From: Methylobacterium adhaesivum
Lineage (GTDB): Bacteria; Pseudomonadota; Alphaproteobacteria; Rhizobiales; Beijerinckiaceae
Direction of reading: 5' to 3'
DNA: 64,000 bases
NCBI RefSeq assembly: GCF_022179065.1
Contig: NZ_BPQD01000001.1
Location: 186,001-250,000, forward strand
Positions within the stretch are counted from its first letter, which is position 1; each line of letters opens with the position of its first letter. A program made the position numbers and the translations under genes. Under the pieces are notes generated by a model, which was not told the DNA's origin, made no database searches, and worked only from the letters and a program-made list of their open reading frames with translations. Shown here in pieces: positions 44,700-54,004 of this stretch.

Positions 44700-45535
44700 C
44701 GGCCCTGCAGATCCGCGACGAGGCGTTCGCGCAGGGCCGGCGTCACGGCGGGCCGCACGCCGAACCAGCGCTCGAAACCCGGCACGGCCTGGTGCAGCAG
44801 CATCCCGAGCCCATCGACGGCGGGCAGGCCCCACGCCCGGGCTGCGGCGAGCAGCGGGGTCTCCAGGGGCACATAGACGATGTCGGCGACGCAAGCCGTG
44901 GCCGGCAGCGGCGTCAGGTCGAGGTCGAGGGCGCCGTGGCCGACCATGCCGAGGGACGTGGTGTTGACGAGGAGACCGGTGCCGGGGAGCGCCGCCGGCA
45001 GGTCGGCCCAGTCGCAGGCGGCGACCCGCTCGGGGTCGAGGGCGACGAGCGCCTCGGCGCGGGCCCGCGTGCGGTTGGCGACGCGGATGCGGGTGAGCCC
45101 GCGTTCGAGAAGGCCGACCACGATGGCCCGCGCGGCGCCCCCGGCCCCGAGCACAAGGGCAGTCCCGCCGCTGCGCTCCACCCAATCGGCGCCGAGACTT
45201 CCGTCGAGATGGGCGATGAAGCCCGGCGCGTCGGTGTTGTCGCCGACGAGACGGCCCTGCGCATCGAACGACACGGTGTTGACGGCCCCGATCGCTTTCG
45301 CGCGCGGGGTCAAGACGTCGACCAGGGCGAACGCCGCCTCCTTGTGCGGGATGGTGACGTTGCCGCCCGTGAACCCGCACGCGCGCAGGGTCCGGAGGAA
45401 TTCCGGGAACGCGTCGGGCGCCACGTCGACGCGCTCGTAGGAGCCTTCGATCCCATGCTCGGCGAGCCAGTGACCGTGGATCAGGGGCGAGCGCGAATGG
45501 GCGATGGGATGTCCGACAACGAAGGCCTTCGTCAC
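44696..45535 (-). CDS. aroE: shikimate dehydrogenase
   Basis: This 279-residue enzyme reduces 3-dehydroshikimate with NADPH in the aromatic amino acid pathway. Substrate-binding [11 protein letters not shown], catalytic Lys in [13 protein letters not shown], the Asp in DNTDAPGF, and the NADPH loop [10 protein letters not shown] are present. It starts at GTG 45535, overlapping the stop of the CDF transporter gene (GTGA). It lies between the metal transporter and coaE in the minus-strand run. Confidence 0.95.
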   Translation of the reverse strand: MTKAFVVGHPIAHSRSPLIHGHWLAEHGIEGSYERVDVAPDAFPEFLRTLRACGFTGGNVTIPHKEAAFALVDVLTPRAKAIGAVNTVSFDAQGRLVGDNTDAPGFIAHLDGSLGADWVERSGGTALVLGAGGAARAIVVGLLERGLTRIRVANRTRARAEALVALDPERVAACDWADLPAALPGTGLLVNTTSLGMVGHGALDLDLTPLPATACVADIVYVPLETPLLAAARAWGLPAVDGLGMLLHQAVPGFERWFGVRPAVTPALRERLVADLQGR

Positions 45536-46512
45536 ACCACGTCCTCCGGGGCCAGGATACAGGCGGGGCCGTCCGCCCCTTCGATCTGCACGGTGGCGTG
45601 CCCGATGCCGAAGGTCTTTCGCAGATCCTCGGCGAGGCCGAGGAGAAACACGTTGCCCGGGTGGCCGCCCGGCATGACGAGGTGGGCGGTCAGCGCGATC
45701 TCCGTGGTGCTCATGGGCCAGATGTGGAGATCGTGGAGCATGGCGACGCCGGGCCGGGCCGCGAGGAAGCCGCGCACGGCCTCCGGGTCGATGTTCGGCG
45801 GCACCGCCGAAAGGGCCATGATCATGCTGTCGCGCAGCAAGCCCCAGGTCATCCAGACGATGAGTCCGGCGATGATCAGGCTCACCACGGGGTCGATCCA
45901 CAGGGCGCCCGTGAGGACGATGGCGAGGCCGGCGAGCACGACGCCGAGGGAGACGGCGGCATCGGCCGCCATGTGAAGGTAGGCGCCGCGGATGTTGATG
46001 TCGCTGCCCTTGCCGGAGGCGAACAGCAGGGCGGTGGCGCCGTTGATCGCGATGCCGATGCCGGCCACCACCATCACGGTCACGCCCGCCACCGGTTCGG
46101 GGCTCATGAGACGCAGGATCGCCTCCCAGGCGATGGCTCCCGTGGCGACCAGCAGGAACACGGCGTTGAACAGGGCGGCGAGGATCGAGGAGCCGCGCAG
46201 ACCGTAGGTGAAGCGGGGGCTCGGGGCGCGCTTGACCAGCACCGAGGCGATCCAGGCGACGGCGAGGCCGAGCACGTCGGAGAGGTTGTGGCCCGCATCC
46301 GCCACGAGGGCCATGGATTGCGAGGCGAAGCCGTAGCCCGCCTCGACGATCACGAACCCGGTGTTGAGGGCGATGCCGATGGCGAAGGCCCGCCCGAACG
46401 AGGCCGGGGCGTGGCTGTGGCCGCCATGCCCGCCGTGGCTGTGGCGATGGCCGTGATCATGGCCCACGTGATCATGGCCCACGTGATCGTGGTCGTGGTG
46501 ATGTCCGGCCAT
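45532..46512 (-). CDS. CDF-family metal cation efflux protein
   Basis: This 326-residue inner-membrane antiporter has a His-rich N-terminal stretch of about 36 residues (repeats of HDH and GHDHVGH), six predicted spans, and the paired metal sites [12 protein letters not shown] in span two and [11 protein letters not shown] in span five. The layout matches the CzcD/DmeF group that exports zinc, cobalt or nickel. The His-rich repeats create short tandem DNA repeats. I chose the ATG at 46512 because it starts directly with the His-rich region. It is inserted between maf and aroE relative to the usual order. Confidence 0.9.
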   Translation of the reverse strand: MAGHHHDHDHVGHDHVGHDHGHRHSHGGHGGHSHAPASFGRAFAIGIALNTGFVIVEAGYGFASQSMALVADAGHNLSDVLGLAVAWIASVLVKRAPSPRFTYGLRGSSILAALFNAVFLLVATGAIAWEAILRLMSPEPVAGVTVMVVAGIGIAINGATALLFASGKGSDINIRGAYLHMAADAAVSLGVVLAGLAIVLTGALWIDPVVSLIIAGLIVWMTWGLLRDSMIMALSAVPPNIDPEAVRGFLAARPGVAMLHDLHIWPMSTTEIALTAHLVMPGGHPGNVFLLGLAEDLRKTFGIGHATVQIEGADGPACILAPEDVV

Positions 46513-46612
46513 GGAGTCTCCGTGGCGCCCGGCCGAAGGATGTTGCAGCCGTCGGGTGCCCTTAACGATGATGCCCGCCACGATCCAGCCGGGATGGCGA
46601 CGCGGGTCCGAT

Positions 46613-47542
46613 TCAGACGGCGATCCCCTGGAGGCTCAGCAGAACCAGGGGAATGGCGAGGCCGGCGAGCAGCGTCTGGGCCGCGATGATGCCGGCCATC
46701 AGGGGGGCGTCCCCGCCGAGCTGGCGCGCCATGATGAAGGAGGAGGAGGCCGTCGGCAGCACCTGGAAGATGAGGGCGGTGGCAGCCGCCGGTCCGTGCA
46801 GGCCGAGGGCGCGGCAGGCGAGCACCGTCACGACGGGCATCACCAGGAACTTGATCCCCGAGGCGACGAGGACCGGCCGCATCCAGGTCCGGGCCGCCGA
46901 GAGGTCGAGGGCGGCGCCGACGCAGAGGAGGCCAAGGGGCAGGGACGCTTGGCCCAGGGCCTTGAGCATCGGCTCGAGCCCCGGCGGTAGGCCGAGGCCC
47001 GTCGCCTGGAGCAGGATTCCGCCGCAGCAGGCGACCACCAGGGGATTGAGGCCGAGCTGGCGCAGGATGGCGGCCGGCCTCGGCCGCCCGCCGGTGCCGA
47101 AGCGGGCGAAGACGAGGACGCACAGGATGTTCACGGTCGGCACGATGGCGGCGTTCGCCACCGCCGCCAGGGCGACGCCTTGCGCTCCGAAGACCCCGAT
47201 GGTCGCCGAGACGCCGACGTAATTGTTGAACCGGATCCCGCCCTGGAACACCGAGGTGAAGGCGGGCCCGCGAAAGCCGAGGCGTCGGTGCGCCGCCAGG
47301 AGGGCGACGGCGACGGTGCAGGTGGAGACGATGAGGACGACGGCGAAGGCGAAGACCGGCACGCCGTCGAGATGGGCCGTGGCCAGCCCATGCACGAACA
47401 GGGCGGGCAGCAGCACGTAATAGCTGAGGCGCTCGGCCTGCGGCCAGAACGTCTGCCCGAGAATGCCGGTCCGGCGCAGACCGGCGCCGAGGGCGATCAG
47501 CAGGCCGATGGGCACCAGGGCGAGGACGACCGAGGCGATCAT
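46613..47542 (-). CDS. AEC-family auxin-efflux-like transporter
   Basis: This 309-residue membrane protein has about ten predicted spans in two repeats of five. Features of the family are FQGGIRFNNYVGVSATIGVFG and the C-terminal VLPTASSSFIMARQLGGDAPL. Characterised bacterial members move organic acids such as malate or lactate. The solute is not predictable. It lies 41 bases after maf on the same strand and is probably cotranscribed. Confidence 0.88.
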   Translation of the reverse strand: MIASVVLALVPIGLLIALGAGLRRTGILGQTFWPQAERLSYYVLLPALFVHGLATAHLDGVPVFAFAVVLIVSTCTVAVALLAAHRRLGFRGPAFTSVFQGGIRFNNYVGVSATIGVFGAQGVALAAVANAAIVPTVNILCVLVFARFGTGGRPRPAAILRQLGLNPLVVACCGGILLQATGLGLPPGLEPMLKALGQASLPLGLLCVGAALDLSAARTWMRPVLVASGIKFLVMPVVTVLACRALGLHGPAAATALIFQVLPTASSSFIMARQLGGDAPLMAGIIAAQTLLAGLAIPLVLLSLQGIAV

Positions 47543-47583
47543 CGCGGCCCCGCCGCGGCGAGGCCGAGTTCCCGATCGGACAT

Positions 47584-48201
47584 CTAGAACGCCAGCAGGT
47601 CGCGGGCGCGCAGGCGGGCCAGGAGCGGAAGAAGCGGCAGGCCGAGGATCGTGGTGTGATCGCCGACGATCTCGGAGAACAGATGGATGCCGAGGCCCTC
47701 GAGTTGATAGGCGCCGACGCTCGCCGTGGCGCCCGGTCCGGCCAGGGCCACGTAGGCGGCGATGGCCTCGGGCGCGAGGGGCCGCAGGGTGAGGTGCGCC
47801 GTCTCGACGAAGGTCTCGGTCTCGCTGGCGCCGATCAGGGCCACGGCGGAGTGGAGACGGTGGGTGCGCCCGGCGAGGCGCCCGAGCTGCGCCCGGGCCG
47901 CGTCGGCATCGGCCGGCTTGTGGAACACCGCGCCGTCGCATTCGAGCACCTGATCGGCCCCGACGACGATCCGATCCGGGGCACAAGCGGCCACCGCCTC
48001 GGCCTTGGCGAGGGCGAGGCGCCGGGCGAGGTCGGCGGGAGCGAGGCCGAGGCACGCGGCCTCGACGGCGCGCTCGTCGACGCCGGGACTCCGGGTCTCG
48101 ACGGCAAGGCCGGCGGCCGCGAGCAGCGCGCGCCGCGTCGGGCTGGTGGAGGCGAGGAGGAGCGGTTCGGCACCGCGCCACGGAGAAGAGGGGGAATCCA
48201 T
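47584..48201 (-). CDS. maf: Maf-family nucleoside triphosphate pyrophosphatase
   Basis: This 205-residue protein hydrolyses modified or ordinary NTPs to monophosphates and is linked to septum inhibition. The N-terminal LLLASTSPTRRALLAAAGL loop and GADQVLECDG (in place of the GADT form of dTTP/UTP-specific members) point to the YceF-like 7-methyl-GTP group. The C-terminal QLEGLGIHLFSEIVGDHTTI is typical. It belongs to the conserved origin-side cluster. Confidence 0.92.
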   Translation of the reverse strand: MDSPSSPWRGAEPLLLASTSPTRRALLAAAGLAVETRSPGVDERAVEAACLGLAPADLARRLALAKAEAVAACAPDRIVVGADQVLECDGAVFHKPADADAARAQLGRLAGRTHRLHSAVALIGASETETFVETAHLTLRPLAPEAIAAYVALAGPGATASVGAYQLEGLGIHLFSEIVGDHTTILGLPLLPLLARLRARDLLAF

Positions 48202-48298
48202 CGCCCCAGTGTCACGGATCGCCGCGACACGACAAGCCGCACGGGTGTGCCGCGCGGTCCCTCGTCCCCCGAACCGCTTCGTCGCGGCGCGAACTCAG

Positions 48299-48535
48299 TC
48301 AGCGACGCATGCTGCGGAAGCGGCAATAGCGGCCCTCGTCCTGGAAGCCGCCCGGACACCGGGCGACGCAGGCGCCGGCCGCGAATTTCAGCGGCGGGCG
48401 GCAGGAATATTTGTGGCTCTTGTTGCGGCTTTGATAGTCCTGCGCCCGGCCGGCCTCGGCGGGCGAGACGGCGGCGGCGACCGGCCATCCGACGATGAAG
48501 GACAGGAGGGCGGCGCGGGCGAGACGATGCGGCAT
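48299..48535 (-). CDS. small secreted cysteine-rich protein
   Basis: This 78-residue protein has a Sec signal peptide (cleavage near PAEA, residue 28) and a mature domain of about 50 basic residues with four cysteines in the order C45, C56, C60, C72. It resembles short periplasmic proteins with a CxxxC-bearing 'GxCVARCPxGFxDxGxYC' pattern. I know no function. It lies between maf and the glycosyltransferase gene, on the same strand. Confidence 0.65.
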   Translation of the reverse strand: MPHRLARAALLSFIVGWPVAAAVSPAEAGRAQDYQSRNKSHKYSCRPPLKFAAGACVARCPGGFQDEGRYCRFRSMRR

Positions 48536-48633
48536 CGGGCATTCCAGGCGGAGCGGATACCGCGTCAACCGGCCTGGCCCCCGGTTGGTTCGCGCGAGGC
48601 GTGCACCGGACGGGACGAGGCGGTCCCGCGTCG

Positions 48634-49761
48634 TCAGGCGTTCGGTCGGCCCCAGTCGATCCAGTCGAAGGCGAGGTCGAGATCGGCGGGATCGACGCCG
48701 AAGCCGCCCCCGTCCGGCGCCGCCGCGCCGAGGACGTAGCCGTTGCGGTGATCGAGGGCCTGATCGATGCCCGATTGCAGGAATCCGAGATCGGCCGTGT
48801 TGTCCCGCGCCGCCATCACGAGGGTGCCGGGCGGCGAGAACATCGAGGCGTGGAGCCCGGACCCGTACTCGCCGCAGAGGGTCCCGGCGGAGGCGAACAG
48901 CGCCACCTGCTCGCGGATGCCGAGCCGTTCGGGGGACACGATGGCGAACCCCCGCCGGCGCGCCGTCTCCTCGAACAGGGCGCGCTCGCGCAGGGCCCGG
49001 CTGCTGTGGGTGAGGGCATTCACCGAGCGCGCCACGAAGATTTTCTGCCTTGAAGGGCGGCGGAAAGGTCCGAGGCACCGGGGTGCCGCGGCCGCGCGGA
49101 GGGCGGCACAGGCCTGCACGAACAGGGGCGACACCCGGCTGCCGAACCGCAGCGCCGAGGGAACCACGAGGTCCCGGCACAGCACCACTTCGCGCGTGCG
49201 CTCGTAGAAGGCGCATTGGTGCGGCGCGATCCCGAGGAGCGCGAGCCAGTGCCGCGCGAAATCCGGCGTGTCCGACGGCATCAGGAACGTCAGCCGGCTG
49301 AGACGCTCACCGATCAGGCGCAGCAGATGGAGTTTGGGCAGAAAATCCACGAGCCAGTGGCCGTAGCCGAGATGGCCCGCTCCGGTGAGGAGCACGACGG
49401 GGTCGTGAATGTACCGGCGCGGCGCTTGGGCGAACCACGCCTGGGCCGGCGCGTAATGGGCCGCGATGTAGTCCGGGCCGACGTTGAGGTCATGACCGAC
49501 GTTGAAGCGCCCCTCCGTCATCACGATCCCCTCGCCCAGCACAGTGGCGTCGCGCAGGCGGTAGACGGCGGCGCCGAGGACGACGCTCTGGGCGTGGTAG
49601 AGGCGCAGCCAATCGTCGGTGACGGCGCCGAGGAGCAGCGACGGCGCCGCAAGCTGCGCGCGATGGGCCCGGCCCACCGCGATCATCGATCCGCGCCCGC
49701 CCTCCACGGAGGCGCGCAGATCGACGGCGGCGTCCGCGATGGGCCGGCCCCCCGCGCTCAC
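48634..49761 (-). CDS. glycosyltransferase family 61 (DUF563) protein
   Basis: This 375-residue protein has the GT61 pattern: a long central region with [19 protein letters not shown], then KIFVARS for the nucleotide-binding strand, and [25 protein letters not shown] near the C-terminus, the family's best-conserved part. Members add xylose or N-acetylglucosamine in eukaryotes and unknown sugars in bacteria. The GTG at 49761 overlaps the ppsR stop (GTGA), so the genes are coupled. Its presence between ppsR and maf is not part of the usual order. Confidence 0.85.
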   Translation of the reverse strand: MSAGGRPIADAAVDLRASVEGGRGSMIAVGRAHRAQLAAPSLLLGAVTDDWLRLYHAQSVVLGAAVYRLRDATVLGEGIVMTEGRFNVGHDLNVGPDYIAAHYAPAQAWFAQAPRRYIHDPVVLLTGAGHLGYGHWLVDFLPKLHLLRLIGERLSRLTFLMPSDTPDFARHWLALLGIAPHQCAFYERTREVVLCRDLVVPSALRFGSRVSPLFVQACAALRAAAAPRCLGPFRRPSRQKIFVARSVNALTHSSRALRERALFEETARRRGFAIVSPERLGIREQVALFASAGTLCGEYGSGLHASMFSPPGTLVMAARDNTADLGFLQSGIDQALDHRNGYVLGAAAPDGGGFGVDPADLDLAFDWIDWGRPNA

Positions 49762-50588
49762 GCCACGAGGAACTTCAGCCGGTGCTCGCGATGCAGGTCG
49801 AGGATGGCGGCGGCCGTCTCCTCGATGGAGCGGCGCGTCACGTCGATGGTCGGCCAGCGGTGCTTCGTGCACAGGCGCCGGCACGCCGCGATCTCGTCGG
49901 CCACCGCCCCGCGATCGACATAGAGGGAGGAATCGTCGGCCTTGAGGCTGAGCAGGCGGTTCTGGCGGATCTGGACGATGCGCTCGGGGCTCGCCAGCAG
50001 GCCGACGAGGAGGGGCTTGCGTGCGTGCTCGAGGGAGGCCGGCAACGGCATTCCGGGCACGAGGGGGAAGTTCGCGGTCTTAAGCCCGCGATTGGCCAGA
50101 TAGATGGCGGTGGGCGTCTTCGAGGTGCGGCTCACGCCCACCAGGATCACGTCGGCCTCGTCGACGTCGAGGGGCAGGTTGCCGTCGTCGTGCGCCAGGG
50201 TGAAGTTCATGGCGTCGATGCGCTTGAAGTACTCGGCGTTGAGCATGTGCTGGGCGCCGGGCCGGGCCGTCGAATCCGCGCCCAGATAGGATTGCAGCAG
50301 GGCGTGCACGGGCTGGAGCACGGAAAGGCAGGGCGAGCCTGTCTCGCGGCAGGCCGCCTCCAGGCGCTCGGTGAGATCATGGCCGACCAGGGTGTAGAGC
50401 ACGAGACCGGGCGCGGCCTCGATCTCCGAGATCACCCGCTCGAGCTGCGGCCCGGACCGCACGAGGGGATAGACGTGCTCGATGGCCGAGACGCCCTCGT
50501 ACTGGGCGGCCGCCGCGCGCCCGACATTGATCAGGGTCTCGCCGGTGGAATCCGACACGAGATGAAGGTGGAAGTAGCTGCGGCTCAT
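49758..50588 (-). CDS. ppsR: bifunctional PPDK/PEP synthase regulatory kinase-phosphorylase (DUF299)
   Basis: This 276-residue protein belongs to the family that phosphorylates and dephosphorylates pyruvate phosphate dikinase or PEP synthase. The P-loop-like GVSRTSKT lies at 151-158, and the start [14 protein letters not shown] is highly characteristic. In Rickettsia and Caulobacter the homologous gene borders the chromosome origin opposite hemE, the same divergent arrangement as here. The ATG at 50588 was chosen by that N-terminal motif. Confidence 0.93.
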   Translation of the reverse strand: MSRSYFHLHLVSDSTGETLINVGRAAAAQYEGVSAIEHVYPLVRSGPQLERVISEIEAAPGLVLYTLVGHDLTERLEAACRETGSPCLSVLQPVHALLQSYLGADSTARPGAQHMLNAEYFKRIDAMNFTLAHDDGNLPLDVDEADVILVGVSRTSKTPTAIYLANRGLKTANFPLVPGMPLPASLEHARKPLLVGLLASPERIVQIRQNRLLSLKADDSSLYVDRGAVADEIAACRRLCTKHRWPTIDVTRRSIEETAAAILDLHREHRLKFLVA

Positions 50589-50670
50589 CGCGAAAGCGGT
50601 CTCCTTGCGATCAGGAGACAAGGAGTGGTCCGGCCCTGTCCACCGCCTGCGCCTCAGGGGAGTCGATGAA

Positions 50671-50679
50671 TGTGGATAA
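50671..50679 (-). promoter_or_regulatory. consensus DnaA box
   Basis: TGTGGATAA is the exact reverse complement of the strong DnaA box TTATCCACA. It lies 83 bases from the ppsR start inside the predicted origin. Confidence 0.82.
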
Positions 50680-50867
50680 GCCGGCTCGCCACCGGGGTCC
50701 AGGCAAGAGCTGCCCCGACTTGTCGACTCTGGCGTACACACGCCGTCCGACGCACGTCGCCGCGACGCGGTTTTGGGAGAATCAGGGACCATGCGGCGCC
50801 GGGCGGCGCAGCGCAGTGCGCAAGGCACTGTTCGGCATCGTCTATCCGGGACATTGCTCCCAATCTG

Positions 50868-50882
50868 TTAAAGCCCTCTTAA
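50868..50882. promoter_or_regulatory. CtrA full-site motif
   Basis: TTAA-N7-TTAA is followed by C, matching the consensus for the cell-cycle regulator CtrA, which in Caulobacter blocks initiation at oriC. TTAA is rare in such GC-rich DNA, which makes a chance match less likely. Confidence 0.75.
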
Positions 50883-51107
50883 CGCCGTGGCGGCGGGGAC
50901 GGCCTGTGGACGTTTTTCCGCTCCCGTCATCCGGCCCCCTAAAAGAAAAAACAGAGTCCTAGAATCTCTCTTTCCTTTTAGAAGGGCCGTGTGGGGATCG
51001 ATCCGTGGCGATCTCGTCTCGAAGGACGGTCAGGACGGTTTTCGAGGGGAGACAGCCGGGTCATCGGTGCTACAACCCGGTCACGGAGCTTGAGTGTCGG
51101 AGATCGG

Positions 51108-52238
51108 ATGAGCCAGGGTGATGGGGCGGACCGCGTGGTCCTGCGGGTGCTCTCCGGCGAGGCGCAGGCGCGGCCGCCCGCCTGGATGATGCGTCAGGCT
51201 GGCCGCTACCTGCCCGAGTACCGGGAGGTCCGCGCCAGGGCCGGCTCGTTCCTCGACCTCTGCTACAATCCGGATTTCGCCACCGAGGTCACCCTGCAGC
51301 CGATCCGCCGCTTCGGGTTCGAGGCGTCGATCCTGTTCTCCGACATCCTCGTGATCCCCGACGCCCTGGGTCAGAACGTGCGCTTCGTCGAAGGGGAGGG
51401 GCCGCGCCTCGATCCGATGGCGGGCCGGGCCGAGTTCGAGCGCCTGCGCCAGGCCGACGATCCGGCGATCTTCTCGCACCTGGCCCCCGTGTTCGAGACG
51501 GTGCGGCGCCTGCGGGCCGAGCTTCCCCGCGAGACCACGCTGCTCGGCTTCTGCGGCGCGCCCTGGACGGTGGCGAGCTACATGATCGGTGGGCGCGGGA
51601 CGCCCGACCTCGCGCCGTCGCGGGCGCTCGCCCGCCACGACACCGCCCTCGTCGAGGCGCTCATCGACCGCCTCGTCACGGTGCAGACCGAGTACCTCGT
51701 GCGCCAGCTCGAGGCCGGGGCCGATGCCGTGCAGATCTTCGAATCCCATGCCGGGTCGCTCCCCGACGCGCGCGGCACTGCCGAGCCCGAGGAGGCCCCG
51801 GTCAACGAGGTCGCCGAGAGCGCCCTCCCGGAGGGGACCGAGCGCGATGCCCTCACCCGCTGGTCGCTCCAGCCCATCGCCCGGATGATCGCCGGTGTCC
51901 GCGCCCGCGTGCCCGGTGCGAGAATCATCGTGTTCGCCCGGGGCTCGGGCCTCGACGGTCACGCCCGCGTGGTGCCCGAGACGGCGGCCGATGCCGTGGG
52001 CGTTGACTGGTCGGTGGATCTGGCGGCGCTCAGGGGCCGTGTGCCGGCCTCGACGGTCACGCAGGGCAACGTCCATCCCGATACGCTCATCGAAGGTGGT
52101 GCGGCCCTGGACGCGGCGGTGGACGGCGTGCTCGCGGCCACGGACGGCCTGCCGCACATCTTCAACCTCGGCCACGGCATCACGCCGCAGACACCCATCG
52201 CCCATGTCGAGCAGATGCTGAAGCGGCTTCGCGGCTGA
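51108..52238 (+). CDS. hemE: uroporphyrinogen decarboxylase
   Basis: This 376-residue enzyme decarboxylates uroporphyrinogen III to coproporphyrinogen III in heme synthesis. The signature [16 protein letters not shown] (25-40) and the catalytic Asp (D79 in FSDILVIPD) are intact, as are [17 protein letters not shown] and the C-terminal [12 protein letters not shown]. It is about 30 residues longer than usual because of an acidic insertion near residues 219-249. The ATG at 51108 fits the family N-terminus. The next gene, hemJ, starts on the last base of its stop codon. Confidence 0.95.
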   Translation: MSQGDGADRVVLRVLSGEAQARPPAWMMRQAGRYLPEYREVRARAGSFLDLCYNPDFATEVTLQPIRRFGFEASILFSDILVIPDALGQNVRFVEGEGPRLDPMAGRAEFERLRQADDPAIFSHLAPVFETVRRLRAELPRETTLLGFCGAPWTVASYMIGGRGTPDLAPSRALARHDTALVEALIDRLVTVQTEYLVRQLEAGADAVQIFESHAGSLPDARGTAEPEEAPVNEVAESALPEGTERDALTRWSLQPIARMIAGVRARVPGARIIVFARGSGLDGHARVVPETAADAVGVDWSVDLAALRGRVPASTVTQGNVHPDTLIEGGAALDAAVDGVLAATDGLPHIFNLGHGITPQTPIAHVEQMLKRLRG

Positions 52239-52687
52239 TGGACAGCCTCTACCTCTGGATCAAGGCCCTCCACATCGTCGCCGTCATCTCCTGGATGGCG
52301 GCGATGCTCTATCTGCCGCGCCTGTTCGTCTATCACGCCTCCCTGGTGCCCGGGCCGCACGCGCAAGCGCAGTCGGAAACCTTCAAGATCATGGAGCGCC
52401 GGCTCCTCAAGGCGATCATGACGCCGGCCATGATCGCCACCTGGGTGTTTGGGCTCGCTCTCGCCTGGCAGAGCGGGTTCTACGCCGCCGGCTGGCTGCA
52501 GGCGAAGGCGGCCCTCGTGTTCGCCATGACCGGCATCCACGGCTGGCTCGCCCGCATGGTCAAGGACTTCGCCGCCGATCGGAACACCCGCGGCCACAAA
52601 TTCTACCGGGTGCTCAACGAGGGGCCGACGCTCCTGATGGTCGCCATCGTGGTGCTGGTGGTGGTGAAGCCGGCGCTGTGGGGATGA
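52238..52687 (+). CDS. hemJ: protoporphyrinogen IX oxidase HemJ
   Basis: This 149-residue membrane protein has four spans and performs the sixth-electron oxidation of protoporphyrinogen IX in many alphaproteobacteria. The conserved His (H12 in KALHIVAVISWMA) and Arg (R28 in YLPRLFVYH) that bind heme or substrate are present, as is RFYRVLNE-like FYRVLNEGPTLLMV. It shares a transcript with hemE (one-base overlap). In many relatives rho follows; here it does not. Confidence 0.93.
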   Translation: MDSLYLWIKALHIVAVISWMAAMLYLPRLFVYHASLVPGPHAQAQSETFKIMERRLLKAIMTPAMIATWVFGLALAWQSGFYAAGWLQAKAALVFAMTGIHGWLARMVKDFAADRNTRGHKFYRVLNEGPTLLMVAIVVLVVVKPALWG

Positions 52688-52711
52688 TGCCGGCGCCGTC
52701 CCGGCGCGGGG

Positions 52712-53137
52712 TCAGCGCGCGGCGGGATCGCCCGCGACGTCTAGCACCCAGGTGATGCCGAACCGGTCCGTCACCATGCCGTAGAGGGGCGACCAGACCG
52801 ACGGGGCGAGGGGCTGCAGGACCGTCGCGCCCTCGACGAGCTTCTCCCAGTAGGCAGTGATCTCGCCGGCGGACTCGCCGCGCACCGAGACGAAGAACGC
52901 GGCCTCCCCGGGATGCCAGGGACGGCGCGACGGCACGTCGAAGGCCATCACCCGAAAGCCGGCGTCGGACACCACCTGACCCCAGATCACCCGATCGGCC
53001 TCGGCAGGCTCCTCGACGGCCCCGGCCTCCTTGTATGTAACGACCGTCTGCGTGCCGCCGAACACGGCCTGGTAGAAGGTGAGCGCGGCACGGGCCTCGC
53101 CACGGAAGTTCAGGTGGGTGACGGCGTTCACGGTCAT
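52712..53137 (-). CDS. VOC-family (PhnB-like) protein
   Basis: This 141-residue protein has the glyoxalase/bleomycin-resistance fold in the single-chain PhnB type: THLNFRGEARAALTFYQAVFGG at the start and MVTDRFGITWVLDV at the end. Most members lack a known reaction. The ATG at 53137 has AAAGAGG about 6 bases upstream. It is divergent from a YafY-type regulator 85 bases away, which may control it. Confidence 0.86.
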   Translation of the reverse strand: MTVNAVTHLNFRGEARAALTFYQAVFGGTQTVVTYKEAGAVEEPAEADRVIWGQVVSDAGFRVMAFDVPSRRPWHPGEAAFFVSVRGESAGEITAYWEKLVEGATVLQPLAPSVWSPLYGMVTDRFGITWVLDVAGDPAAR

Positions 53138-53222
53138 GTCGGCCTCTTTGCGTCCGGGGTTGCCTTGGCTGGTCTGCCGAGGCCGTGATACGCCACCCCT
53201 CCTGACAGTTTCCGGCAGTTGA

Positions 53223-53912
53223 ATGATGGCCCGCACCGACCGGCTCTTCCGGCTGCTCCAGGCGATGCGCGTCCTGCCCGCGCCCGTGACCGCCGCGCGG
53301 CTGGCGGAGGAGACCGGGGTCTCCCTGCGCTCGCTCTATCGCGACATCGACAGCCTGCGGGCGGCCGGGGCCCGGATCGAGGGCGAGCGGGGCTACGGCT
53401 ACCGACTCACCGAGGATCACGCCCTACCACCGCAGACCTTCGACCGGATGGAGATCGAGGCCCTGGCCCTGGGGCTCGCCGAGGTCAGGCACATGGGCGA
53501 TCCGGCCCTGGCGGAGGCCGCCGCCTCGGTGCTCGCCAAGGTCGCCGCGACCCTGCCGGACGCGAGCGAGCAGCACCTGTTCCACGCCGTTTCACACGTC
53601 TACCGTCCCGAGGCGCGCTATCCGTCCGGCCTCGACATGAGCACCCTCCGCAACGGCTGCTGGCGGGAGACGGCCGTCTCGCTCCGGTACGCCGACGGGG
53701 AGGGGACGGTCACCGAGCGGACGATCCTGCCGCTGGCCATCGTCTATGCCGACCGGCGGCTCGTCGTTCTGGCGTGGTGCTGCCTGCGCGAGGCGTTCCG
53801 CATGTTCCGGACCGACCGGATTCTGGAGGCGCGAGCCGAGGCGACGAGCTTCCGGCCGCGCCGCGCATCCCTGCTGCGCAGCTATCTCACGGAATTGCGG
53901 GCGCGTGCCTGA
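53223..53912 (+). CDS. YafY/WYL-type transcriptional regulator
   Basis: This 229-residue regulator has an N-terminal winged helix-turn-helix (RLFRLLQAMRVLPAPVTAAR and SLRSLYRDIDSLRAAGARIEG) and a C-terminal WYL-like domain. The WYL triplet itself is altered here (VVLAWCCLREAFRMFRTDRI corresponds to the region). Such proteins sense a ligand and often control the divergent gene, in this case the VOC protein. The start at 53223 keeps the whole helix-turn-helix. Confidence 0.85.
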   Translation: MMARTDRLFRLLQAMRVLPAPVTAARLAEETGVSLRSLYRDIDSLRAAGARIEGERGYGYRLTEDHALPPQTFDRMEIEALALGLAEVRHMGDPALAEAAASVLAKVAATLPDASEQHLFHAVSHVYRPEARYPSGLDMSTLRNGCWRETAVSLRYADGEGTVTERTILPLAIVYADRRLVVLAWCCLREAFRMFRTDRILEARAEATSFRPRRASLLRSYLTELRARA

Positions 53913-54004
53913 GGCGCCGGGAACCTGGGCCGTCATCGTGCGTGGTATCGGCATCCCCTGTCCGGCGCGGACGTCGCGGGATACGTGCCAGGAGAGAAAT
54001 ACCC

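Larger units (their letters stand above)
50589..51107. other. oriC: predicted chromosomal replication origin (oriC)
   Basis: This 519-bp gap between divergent ppsR and hemE is where Rickettsia and Caulobacter carry oriC. It contains one perfect DnaA box (50671-50679), a perfect CtrA full site (50868-50882), five CcrM-type GANTC sites (50660, 50725, 50779, 50954 and 50962), and an A/T-rich tract (about 50938-50980) that could unwind. A weaker DnaA-like site (TGTGGACGT) lies at 50905-50913. The tract just before hemE should also hold its promoter. Gene orientation to the left supports a fork starting here. Function is inferred from synteny and motifs. Confidence 0.8.

Noticed and set aside
46440-46505. 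Tandem DNA repeat near the start of the CDF gene
   Set aside because: The repeats simply encode the His-rich N-terminus (HDH and GHDHVGH units) and need no separate explanation.
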